Shown: positions 1-12,500 of the stretch, one piece after another | Layout: every line of letters begins with the position of its first letter | How positions within the stretch are numbered: position 1 is the stretch's first letter | From: Bolinopsis microptera | Lineage: Eukaryota > Ctenophora > Tentaculata > Lobata > Bolinopsidae | Length of the DNA stretch: 64,000 bases | Direction: 5' to 3' | Assembly: GCF_026151205.1 (NCBI RefSeq) | Contig: NC_087072.1 | Coordinates: 16,693,669 to 16,757,668 of the forward strand | Position numbers and translations under genes: made by a program | Notes under the pieces: generated by a model | Seen by the model: only the letters and a program-made list of their open reading frames with translations | Told to the model about the DNA's origin: nothing | Databases searched by the model: none

Positions 1-92
1 AATATTCGGTGATTCGGTCGACCGAATATATTTAGTCGCTGAATATGACCGAATATCGAATACATATTTGATGATTCAATTACCCATTAACG
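1..92. repeat. TTCGGT palindromic repeat, copy 1
   Basis: Repeated ATTCGGT / ACCGAAT motifs around TTCGGTCGACCGAATA, ending ATATTTGATGATTCA. The same elements occur at 38.05-38.15 kb in different spacing. The rest of 1-505 has no exon that I can see and is intron of ferlin A. Confidence 0.6.
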
Positions 93-505
93 TTCGCGTG
101 ATATAAATTTGACTTGATACTGATAGATGTTGACTAGAAGTTAGAACAGTTATCCTTCATTTGTTCGCCTCTTTTATTGTTTCATAACAATTATCAGTGT
201 ACAATTATTAAACACCTCTACACAAGTAAAGGTGCCGCAAATGTCTGCTTCAAACAGAGTTAACCGTTTATGATTCCACTCATGTGGTGACGTATCCACC
301 TGGACCCAAAATTCCATGTAACTGTACATTGTACGTGTTACTTTATAATTTCATGTGTAACACACAGGGAACTCAGTAGTCGTTCATACCACAGGAAGTT
401 TTACATTTAAGGCGGTAGGACGAATGGTGTCGAAACACTAATTAGAGAAAAAACCGTCAAAGTAATAAAAAACTGTAAATTCCCAATCACAGTAAACCTA
501 CGCAC

Positions 506-3500
506 CTATCCTTGACTCGGACAACAAATTTCTCCGCCATGGACGGGAACTGGCCATGAATAACGAGTTTCTGTCCCCACACCGGGTCGAATGTACCGTA
601 CTGAGTAGACGACTCTATCTTTGATCCTGCAAACTCGAACTGAACGAAGGGATCCACCAGGTCTTCTGGCTTTTCCTAAATGGATTTCTAAATTTTAGTG
701 TCAGTTTCATTAGCTAGATTCACAAGGATGCACATTTTACTTTAAAAATAATCATGTTATTAACCTTGCAGCCTCGTTTTCTAAGTAATAGTACATACCC
801 CGCTGGAGAAGAAGTTTTTAACACTAGCCAGAGTCGATGAATCCACTGAAAAAGATTAACTTAATTTCTACTTACATTATATTATGTAGTCTACTTACGG
901 AATACAAATGTTCATGTAGTCAAACCACTAGGTTCCGAATCGATTCAGCGATTACATAAATCGCTATAAAGCTATAACTGTATTAAAATTGAGTTCATGA
1001 AGGGGTTTCTTACTTTGAGGAAGATCCTCGCCAGTGTAGAGTTTGACAGTGAACTGGCCGGGTTGGAGGGTGATGCCTGGAGGGTAGAACACATTACTAG
1101 CTACGTCTATCTCTGTGTCACTCTTTTTGGACAGCTTCTTGTAGGATGCTCCTGGTGGGATTATCTGGATCGACACGTTTACATAACCCTGAAAAGGAGG
1201 CGGTTCTTAGTTGGAGACATGAGGAGTGTTCTGCGTTTACATTTAATAACATATCATGGTAATTCAAACAAGCGAGCAGCTTTAAGAGTTAAGAGTTAAG
1301 ATGAAGAACAGTTCAGCTGTGTTTATATTCCATACCGTTGTGCCCTCCTGGGGCTCGTCGGGATCAATGATAGCAAACCACTTGTAATCGAGAAGCTTAT
1401 CCTTCTCAGTGAAGGCAACAGTGAGATCTAAATTGTAAAGTCCGATCATGTTGTAGGGCGGTTCTTTAGACGTGTCTAAAACCTGGTTTGAGAGTGTTAA
1501 AATGAAATTTTTATAAAAGTCAACAATTAACAGGAAAATTGATTTTGCTTCATATCAGAAATCAATTTTGAGTCAATTGGGCGCTTTATTTCATTTACAG
1601 TTATGAGAAAAAGGCAAATGTTGCTACTGTATAATTCACATTAACTTACCGCAATTTCAATAGGTAGGTTGAGAAGATCTTTCTCCGATTTTGTTACAGA
1701 GAATATGACGGTCTCGTTATATTTGGGAGCTTTGCCATGTCTTGGCTGGGTTCGTAGTAGTTTGCTGTCCAAACTCATACGCACAATAGGAGTTTCGATG
1801 CTCCCTTTTAACTGCCTAGCAAGGGATTTAATGGTTATGAAGCAAAAGTTGAGGAACGAGTTCCTTTTTCTCTGCGATATTGATATACGGTAGCTTATAT
1901 TATGGACTATGATGTGGGATAAAAATCGAGCACAGAATAGAATAGATACCTGGCTTTGTGTACAACGAATCTGATCTGGAATGTTTCTTGTTTGGTCGAT
2001 AACGAACCGAAATCAATCTTGGCTCTTGCCTCCCTGAAAAGAGTCTGATGAGTTATACACACTTTGTAAATGGAACTTTCGATGAAACGTGTTTATCCTT
2101 GAGAGCTCGTAAGTGGATATAATGATTGTAAAAGAAATTTTCTTGCAGTGCAGCAAGGATAATGGATTTAACGAGGGTTTACGTTTCAATCCTAATAATG
2201 CAGTTGGATTAGGAATATAGTTAATTTTATAATAATAGATAAATCACTTACTCAACGGCGGTCGACATGCCGGGTTTTCCTCTTTTTTTCTTTTTCTTCC
2301 GTTTCTTTTTAGATCCAGGGACTGGGGTACCATCCTGTTTAGTAAAAGTGTTCTTATTAAAAACAATCAATAAATGTTCTATAAAGTCAAAACTTTATTT
2401 GTACAAAAGAATGTATGGTAAACTATAGTCAAAGAATTTAAAATATTTTACCGCTTGGAGTTCCTCTTCTTCATCTTCATCCTCCTCTTCTTCCCCTTCC
2501 TCCCCTCCTTCCTCATCTGCGTTTCCACCTTTCTCTCCACCACCTCCAACACCCAGACTTACTACCCCCTGGGAAGAATAACTTATCAATAAATTATAGT
2601 GACCGGAATAAGAGAATAACCGGAAAAGTACTGAATGATTCTGAATAGTACTGGCCACTGATAAGGGCTATTAGCAGCTAATAATTAGCTAATAATTAGC
2701 TAATAATTAGCTATGGTTATACCTCAGTCGCTCTCTTCTTAGAGTCTATTAGTTTGATCTCGATATCGTGCCAGTCAGACTTCGTGTAGCCAGTGATATT
2801 ACCCGTACCGTACGCTAGCAATCTGAACATGATTGTTGTTAATTGTAACTCGAACATGATTGAGAGCATAAACATTTGAGATGTAGGTGCATTATATAAT
2901 TATTAATTGTATTGTAGTTCCCTCTACTCTTCGAGCTCACTTAATGTTAATGTTGAAATAAGATTACTGGTAAGATTTCAAGTAGATGATTTACTGGGCG
3001 GCGCTCAGCCTGTCATTCCGCCGAATCTCTATTCTTTATGAACATATAAGATATAGCCTGGGGTCCCCAGGTAAGTAGATGATATGACAATTTATATTCT
3101 ATAGTCTTACTTGTCCTTTCCCAGAGATTCTTGGTGGAATATCTTAACTTGCACTTTGACTGAGTCGGAGTTAGCTCTAGGAAAGATGAGCTCCTCATTC
3201 CATTCGGGATTTTTGGTGTCATCTTGAACTTTTGTCTTCTTCGTGTAATCTACGAGAAAAAGTTTCGATGATACATCAGTTCAATTAAGTTAAAAACTTA
3301 AGGTTATGTAGGTCGCGAATAAATTGAGAGAGAGAGCCACCATGAATATGATGAAGCATTAGAACAAGTTAAACGTAGTCGGTACAGTAGGAGACATGTT
3401 CTATTGAACTCGAAAATTATTTCCATTCTCACAAGACTTACTCTCAAAAGAAACTTCAGCATAAGGGTCGATAGTACCAAACTTCAGAACATTCTTGAGG

Positions 3501-6500
3501 TTTGTTGCTTTCTTTACCAGGATCTTTATGGTAGGCCCAAAAATTTGATCTGAAAAATATATTCTGTCACATTATATAATAGAAATATACTTCATGTCAT
3601 GGATTTAAATGATTAAATTTAATGTTTTTCAAGATAGGTTTTGAGTACGACTTTTTGAAAATATTTAGTAAGCCCACCTTTATTTCAAAAATCTAGCTTA
3701 AGTTATATTTTAAAGACTTTCGACATTACTTTTTAACAAATAATTTGAGGAATCGATGTAACAGAGTCAATATATTTAATGTTGCCATGGCAATTAGCAG
3801 CTAAGTGGGAGTCCCTTAATTAGCAGCTAAGTGGGAGTCTCCTAATTAGCAGTTAAGTAGGAGTCCCTATTCATCGCAGCCCGCTAGTTTTACTGCCTCC
3901 TAATATGTGAACGATTTCTCAGTTTACGGTCGAAGGGTATCAACTATCAATAACCCGATATATTCGACTACAACTACCAGAATATTGTTGTAATAATCAC
4001 TATTCGCGACAATATCATGGACAGAATCGTCAAAGACACTATACTACCTACTAATTGCGGTTTATACAAGGTTCACTGACATACGTACCAAGGGAATTTA
4101 AGGAATGCTCATGATCACAATAATTATTGTAATATTTCCCACGGACTGTCGCGAGCGCCAGATCATGATTGGTACAATGGTACTTATAATAGGAATGCAG
4201 TTTGTGCCCGTTACCGTCCGCTTTATGTCGAGTGCACGTTAGATTTATTATTTCATTACACCTTTCAGCTTCTTTTCCAAAAAATGTTGAAAGTGGACCG
4301 ACTGGAGCTACCTTATCGGACTTTATTTGAACAGACATTAATTGGACGTTGGAGGCCTTAGCGTTCATTTAAATGTCCGTTCAAATAAGGTCCGAAAAGG
4401 TAGTTAAATTAAATATGTTAAATAAATGCCTTGGAGCGTTCATTTTAATGTCCGTTCAAAATTATGACCGATCACAAAATGTCCGGTCAAATATTGTCCG
4501 GTAAGGTACAAACGGCACCACCTGTAGCGGCGTCGTCTGAGAACTGATCTTACTCGCGATATTCACACTACAGCAAAATAAGACAAGCGAAAACTGGCCA
4601 TAATAGAAACAATGGAGCACCTTCTTTTTCATCTCCATCAGAACCACCCCCTGACTCCTCCTTCTTCTCCTCGTCGTCACTTCCAAACATCCCCATTATA
4701 AGCGGTTACCCGTTTCACACAAGCAAATAGTCAGTGAACTGGATAATAAAACAGAGACCAAACAAAACTACAAAAGGAATGTGTGTAGGAGAACGGGAAT
4801 GTGATAGAATGCTGAACGTGGCCTCTTATTTAAGGGGAGCCGCTATACTGCTGTAGGGGCGGTCGTATCTAATTAGGGAATGTTGATCTTATTACTAGGT
4901 AGTAGTTCATTGGATCTAGTACACTGTGCTGATAATCTTATAAAGTATACATAGTATTGTTGTTATGGTTAGTTGAGATCACTTCAAGGATTGTCTATTT
5001 TAATAAAAGTACGTGTTTTTATGGTTCATATAAGACGTGCGAGGTAGCCAAATATATATTACATGTTAAAACTTGAAATGAGATTTATGCGTCTCCAGAC
5101 ATATTATGTAACACCTTATACCTTGGTTAGTGTCTTTAAGTTTAATATTGAATTTAAATATCAGATCATCAGAGATGCTGAATGCATTACGTGCATATGT
5201 CCTTATGTCACAATTGAGATTATATTACTAATGTGGTGGATGTTAAAATCATTAAATCCAACACGATCGGCGATCCCACGTAGGTACACCATAATAAATA
5301 ATGCTGTCATCTTTGGGAAATTAGGAATGGTGCAAGCTCCAAATAACTTGTCAAATAGACTCCTGAAAATGTCGAATAGACTCCTGAAAATTGAAACATT
5401 CTATGATAGTCAGGTAAATAAACTTGCCCTGGTATCTGTAATATCATTTAACTTCCGATCCTAGTTCGAATTGTTCTTTGCAAGACTTAGTGTAATGCCT
5501 ATGCAGCGATATTCGAGTAATTCGTTTTTCTAGGTTAGAAATAGGCGACCAAGATACAATCAAGATACAAAAGTAGATAATTAGGTCTCATTCAATCTTT
5601 ACATCTTAAAATATTGGTATGATATACAACTTTATATATATACTCATGTTAACAATTACTGATGATGATACGCGTGCCTCTGACTTACTTGTCACATCTT
5701 TAGCACGGTGCCTGGCTCTTTCATTCCCCTTATTCTTCTTTTTCAGCATTTATAGTTCGAGGGATTATGCAACTAAGAAGAGCAGAGGTAACCTGTACTT
5801 AACGAAGAAATATAATAATTTGGCAGCACTATCATAACGAGTTATCACATCACTTACTATAACTAATTATAGTACAACTAACTATAGTACAAGGGTAACA
5901 AGCCATACAGTGGGTAATCCATGTACAAGTGCTACTAGTTACGTGCAGTTCACACTGCTTCCTGCTCCTATCAAAATACGACCAATTACACATCGCAGAC
6001 ATAAACCATGATATTCAGGTCTAAGAATTTTTCATTGACTTGCCAGTTTATTCCTGGATCTGTACTTATCTGTAGAGAATAACTGGTCAAAAGCTCGAAC
6101 AAACAGAATACTGGAGTCTGGAATATCCCCGGCTTATTTCACAATTCAGTGGTGCCGGAACTTTTATCAACAAACTGTGTTGACTCATTGTGGAGCTGCA
6201 GTCGCTGGATTGAACTTACCCTTGGCATCCACTCCGTCGTCAGGCATCTGAGAAGTTAATGCTCTGACAACTGGAACAAGGAATTGTTATCGTGATCGTC
6301 AGCAGCTACTGGCGGCTTCCAGATCCTTCTCCTCACAAAGTTTTCTTCTTATCTTACCTTACACCCTTAGGTTATGAACAAGGTAGGTACAAGTGTAGTT
6401 TATTAGTTTATTGGACCTCGCAATAAAGAGAAACTGACATATAAGCGACCTTCGCAGCTGTTATTCGGCGAATAAAAACTAAAGAATTAAATCTTAAATA

Positions 6501-9500
6501 CGGTTGATTCTAACAGATTTACCTATCTTTTCGGACTTCATTTGAACGGACATTAATTGGACGCTGGAGGCCCTAGAGTTCATTTTAATGTCCGTTTAAA
6601 TGAAGTCCGACAAGGTAGTTAATAAATTAAATACATTAAATGAATACATTCGAGCGTTCATTTTAATGTCCGTTCAAAAGTATGTCCATTTACGCAATGT
6701 CCGGTCAAATAACGTCCGATAAGGTATGCAGTTTATGGGGAAAATATCGATATTTTCAATAAGTTTAAGCGAACAAAGGGAACGTAGTAGAAAGACAGTG
6801 ATTCTATTTTCTAATACTTTCATTGATCCATCTAATCGGTAACTGAGTCAACTATCATTTCTGAAATAATAACATTGCAGTACAGTGCTTATAGTATTAA
6901 CTTTATAGTAATTAACTTACTTAAAGTAAACGATATGTATTCCGGACACGTAAAGAAATTGGGACAGGAAATAGTCAAGAGACTAAAAGCGAAGAGGCGG
7001 AACGTATCAGATTTCTAGAAGAAAAGGAAAATACAATTTATTCTCATTAGGTAAAAGTCAACTGCTTTCACTTTCAGTGTATAAATATAATAGGTTGCTC
7101 AACATAATATAATTATAACAAAAAGGAAACAATTACTTTCGAAAAATAGCAAATATAAACGCAGCCGATGAAGCTGAATATTGGCACTGATAGTGATATA
7201 TTCAAATTTGATGAAGCTATGATAATTGATAGCTCCTCTGCAGCTCGACAGCTACACCGCAACCGGATAACAGACCTCTGGAGTCCGGGCTTGTATAGAA
7301 GTGTATATAATATCATCACCAGGCATGTACTCTAATTCCCTACGTTATCACTTAGTCGCACAAGAACTAGACAACTGACAAATTTTCTCAAGAAGCTAGT
7401 ACCAGTTGAACTTTTGAGCTATTGATATCACGTACGAGAAGTGCATCACAAGAAATGCATACTTTGACAGACTTGAACTACAGTTCAGTTGAATACTATT
7501 GTAGAACTCCAAACTTGGATGACTGCTGGTTTTTTGACAAAAATTATAAATATCACACTCTAACATGACAAGAGAAGTACAAAGTCTGTTATCAAAATTC
7601 AAAACAACTTGGCAACCACCAGCTATAATGTGGCCTATAATGTGTTCGCAAGCAATCTCAAAGACAGAATATTAGCTGTAAGTGTACGTGATGCAAACTT
7701 ACAGCGTGTATTTGTGAGCACAAAAATCATCAGCAGGATTTTAGATTCTATACAAACCGATGGTTACAAATTAGACATTTCTAAATTCTTATGCCCCAGC
7801 CCTGAATGATCATTCTAACTAATTTGGTGCAGAGTTGTGAATAGGGGAATAAAACAGCTGCCGATATCAATTCACAAACTTAAAAATATTTTTGTAAACA
7901 TCCAACAACTGTTTCTACTATTACTATTGATTTGACCAAACTAATGCCTTTCATTGCTTTATATCATGGTTGTGTAGTGAGTGTACTCATATAAGACGAA
8001 CAAAATCACAGAAAATATAAAGCAATAGCATATTTATACTCAATATAATCCGGCACGCACCATCGCTTGCTACTATCATGAAGCTCAGAAGTGAGGAATA
8101 ATATGAACTGAGGGGTAAACAGTGGATAACATATTCAAACCTGGGCTACCCTGCGCGGAAAAGAAGCTTGCTACTGAGTTGTACACGGATACTATAAGCA
8201 TAACCAATTAGCATTAGCATAGTCATACACTCTGTTAACATAGCCAGGCTTCAGGCTTGTACTTTTTATGATGTGCAGTGTCTCGAGTATATAATTCTCA
8301 ACAGATATCTTAATCCTGGACCAGGCAAAAGTCCCGCTCACATTGGGACGTCCGCTCGGTTTCTCGATGTAATCCGACTTATATGGTCCTAAATGACACT
8401 AATTACTCGGGTACACTTTTTCACCAGTGGGGCATTTCTCGGAATCACGCCCTTTTTGACCGCACCCATATCGCGACCCCAACTATACATTATCTCGGCT
8501 TCTGATTGTGATACAGACCTCAGGCATGAACCAAAATGTGCCTAAGATGCATGTTTATATTAGTGCTATGAAGATACTTAAGGCCTAAGAGACTTAGTTT
8601 TTGAGAAATCGCCAAAAATCCGATTTTACTATATTAGCAGTCTCGCAAGCAACAATTATCACACTTATTTCAAGATATCTCAGCTTCTGATTGGAGCTAA
8701 GCGTTCATCTTGGGCATTGAAATGGTCAGAATCATCACATTGAGTGGGGTATAGCATAGTTTTAAAGTCTTGCGACTTCAGGTTGTTGAGTTATTAGGTC
8801 ACATCCCATTTCTACGCTCTCGCGAGTAGCGATTGATGCACTCATTTCAAGATATCTCAGCTTCTGATTGGAGCTAAGCGTTCATCTTGGGCATTGAAAT
8901 GGTCAGAATCATCACATTGAGTGGGGTAGAGCATAGTTTTAAAGTCTTGCGACTTCAGGAGTTATTAGGTCACATCCCATTTTTACGCTCTCGCGAGTAG
9001 CGATTGATGCACTTATTTCAAGATATCTCAGCTTCTGATTGGAGCTAAGCGTTCATCTTGGGCATTGAAATGGTCAGAATCATCACATTGAGTGGGGTAG
9101 AGCATAGTTTTAAAGTCTTGAGACTTCAGGTTGTTGAGTTATTAGGTCAGATCCCATTTTTACGCTCTCGCGAGTAGCGATTGATGCACTTATTTCAAGA
9201 TATCTCAGCTTCTGATTGGAGCTTAGCGTTCATCTTGGGCATTAAAATGGTCAGAATCATCACATTAAGTGGTAGAGCGTGGTTTCAAAGTCTTCAGACT
9301 TCAGGTGGTTGAGTTATTAGGTCAGATCCCATTTTTACGCTCTCGCGAGTAGCGATTGATGCACTTATTTCAAGATATCTCAGCTTCTGATTGGAGCTTA
9401 GCGTTCATCTTGGGCATTTAAATGGTCACAATCATCACATTAAGTGGGGTAGAGCGTGGTTGCAAAGTCTTCAGACTTCAGGTTGTTGAATTATTCGGTT

Positions 9501-12500
9501 AAAACATATTTTTACACTCTCGCGAGTAGTGATTGACACACTTATTACAAGATATCTTAGCTTCTGATTGAAGCTAAGCGCTTATCATGGGCATTAAAAT
9601 GGTCAGAATGATCAAATTAAGTGGGGTAATGCATGTTCCTAGGGCTAGAGGTTTTAGTAAAAATTTATTGATATTTCTTGGCAATCGCTACTCAATCACT
9701 ACTCGCGAGAGCGTAAAAATGGGATCTGACCTAATAACTCAACCACCTGAAGTCTCACGACTTTAAAATTATGCTCTACCCCACTCAATGTGATGATTCT
9801 GACCATTTCAATGCCCAAGATGAACGCTTAGCTCCAATCAGAAGCTGAGATATCTTGAAATAAGTGCATCAATCGCTACTCGCGAGAGCATAAAAATGGG
9901 ATCTGACCTAATAACTCAACAACCTTAAGTCTCATGACTTTAAAACTATGCTCTACCCCACTCGCGATATGGGTGCGGTCAAAAAGGGCGTGATTCCGAG
10001 AAATGCCCCACTGGTGAAAAAGTGTACCCGAGTAATTAGTGTCATTTAGGACCATATAAGTCGGATTACATCGAGAAACCGAGCGGACGTCCCAATGTGA
10101 GCGGGACTTTTGCCTGGTCCAGGATTATCTCTCCTTAATAGATAATAAACCTACCCAAAAATTGTCGTCACCTACCCAAAACTTGTCGTCACCGCTCTGG
10201 CAGAGATATGATAAGTACAAATTGAACCCGGCGCTGAGACTCAATTCGGTGGCCTCAATTCATATAACCCCAGGCACCTATGTTCCCGAGTTGTTATGTA
10301 TAATGGAATGGAAAATAATTACAATACATAGTACATACCGATCACATTGTCCCATTCTTCTTCACCGTCAAAACCGTCAAAACCGATAAAATTATTGATT
10401 CTTGTTTTTATTCTTGTTTTTATAAAACAAGAATCTGTCATCGAAAGTACGAAAGTATAGAAGGTCAGGCAATTGCCGTTTGCAGAAAATCAACATGCAG
10501 ACGCTATGAATGAACTGGCTCCATGATCATGATGTAATTTTAGCAAAATACACTCATGGGACAATCTCGATGTGTTTGAAAAAATATGTCATGAGCCGTA
10601 ACCGAGTTCCTAACAATCACTTCCAACATACACTGTGTCTCCAAATTGAAAGAAAACACTATTCTTGCTTTACTAACCTCACTTACTTACCTCACTTACT
10701 TACCTCACTTAGTACTTACTTACCTCACTCTGAATAACCGACTGATGAATATTATAATTATAGAGACTATCGTTAAAAAAGTGACTGCATTTCTTGAAAA
10801 TGTTTTAGGCAAATAACTCTCCTTAAACCTACACAAAACTTGTCGTCACGGATAAAACTTTCTTAAAGTTCAAAGTTAAACCATTTCTTAGAGATAAGTG
10901 CAAATTGAAACAGGCACTCAATTTGGATGTTTCAATTATTCAAACCCCAGCCACCCATGTTCCTATGTTGCCACACTCACACATGGTATTAACAATTAAT
11001 ACAATACCTACCGATATCTCCTTCTCCTTCATCATCAGTGAAGACCATAGTGTTTCAGTGTGACGTGCCACTATATCCACTGTACTGGTTACAAGTGCTT
11101 ATTCTGCCCCAAACAGCTCAGTACCCCCACAGCTGCTTCCTTGGTTCTTGCTTGAAGGTCGACATAGTTGTTAGACAATCGTTTGAAAATGGCCACTAGA
11201 AATTCACAAATAAACAAAGCTTTTAAAAAAAAGCGTTTCATAGTTTTATTTTTTTAAACCAGTTAAGCCTAAGCAAGACACTTTGATCAGTAGTAATAGT
11301 TTATACAATTGCAAGCAATTGCAATATGCAAACGCTATCAATTTACTGGCTCCATTTACAATTTACATACCGAGATCGTAGGAAAATTAAAATTAACTAA
11401 CGGGACAAATTCTATATGTTTGAAAAACATGGCATGAGCCGACATGCCTATATAGTTACCAGCATATACCTTCAAATTGAACAAAACACTCTTCTTGTTT
11501 ACCTTAATATCCCACAGACTGATGAACATGAAGTCTATTTTATTGTTAACGTGTGATATAACTAGAACACGTGTCTGCCCGCCAAAACAAAGGAACAACA
11601 TCACTGAAACAGCCGCAGATCGTACCTCGTGTAGCTTGGCTATTATAACTACAAGCTTATAGACTGTTAGATATGGCTAGCCCCCTCTCATGGAAATACT
11701 ACATCATGTTTTACACTCATCTATACAGTTGGTGTCAAATTTAATGGACATTCCTCCCTTGTACATCCCAGCTCGATCCAATGAGTTATTACTCATTACA
11801 AATATGTGCTGTGATCCAGATCGTATTATATGTGTTGGTCAGAGATGATCGGGTAACTATTTGAACAGTAAATAGATGATCGGAGATAGTCGAGGAGTTC
11901 TTCGAATAACTTGACGTCAATTCTCTGGTAGCAAAGTTCTAACACTGAAGACAAGACTTAACTATTTGCATGGCATTGGTTTAAAAATAGGTTAAAATAT
12001 GATTACTTTGGAGTTTGGAAGAAGCATCAGTGGCATGACTCAGACTCGGATGAAGAGAATGATGCAACGTTGCTGACGTAGGTAATGTAGTAAATGTACC
12101 CAATAGGACATTTAGTGCATGAGCTCAAGCAGATTCCCAATTTCTTCTTGTCGTGCATCATTTTTGCTTTGTTGCTTTCTGACAATAGCGCAGATTGAGC
12201 GCAGTTCGGGTGAAATGCGTACAATGTCAGCCTTTCAAATTCTATGATGTTGCAAATTGCCAACAGTTACACACTTACAGAAAATCGTAGTTTGAAAGAA
12301 AAGAGTAAAGTGAAATGAAAAAAACTACGCTTTAAATTATATTTTATATTACTGTCAGACAGTGCATGCAAAGCTGTACAACTTTAATACTACAGTAAGA
12401 ATTCCGGTTCCAACACTCAGATGGTAACACCCCATGAGGTCCAGGGTATTTACTCTACATGGATGGCTCAGTCCGAAGCACATAGAGATAGTTCGAGCAC

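Larger units (their letters stand above)
10128..11530. repeat. Tandem duplication of about 0.6-0.7 kb upstream of ferlin A
   Basis: Unit 1 (about 10.13-10.75 kb) and unit 2 (about 10.82-11.53 kb) share CTCTCCTTAA, AACTTGTCGTCAC, CACC.ATGTTCC, CATGAGCCG and TTCAAATTGAA-type blocks in the same order. Each unit contains a phase-1 acidic first-exon-like frame (10.33-10.39, 11.01-11.05 kb). Unit 1 abuts the foldback element. Confidence 0.7.

Noticed and set aside
4051..4368. 105-codon minus-strand frame
   Set aside because: Its start lies inside a MITE and it has no domain.
5063..5464. 133-codon plus-strand frame
   Set aside because: No recognisable motif, no splice or promoter context, composition as expected of AT-rich non-coding DNA.
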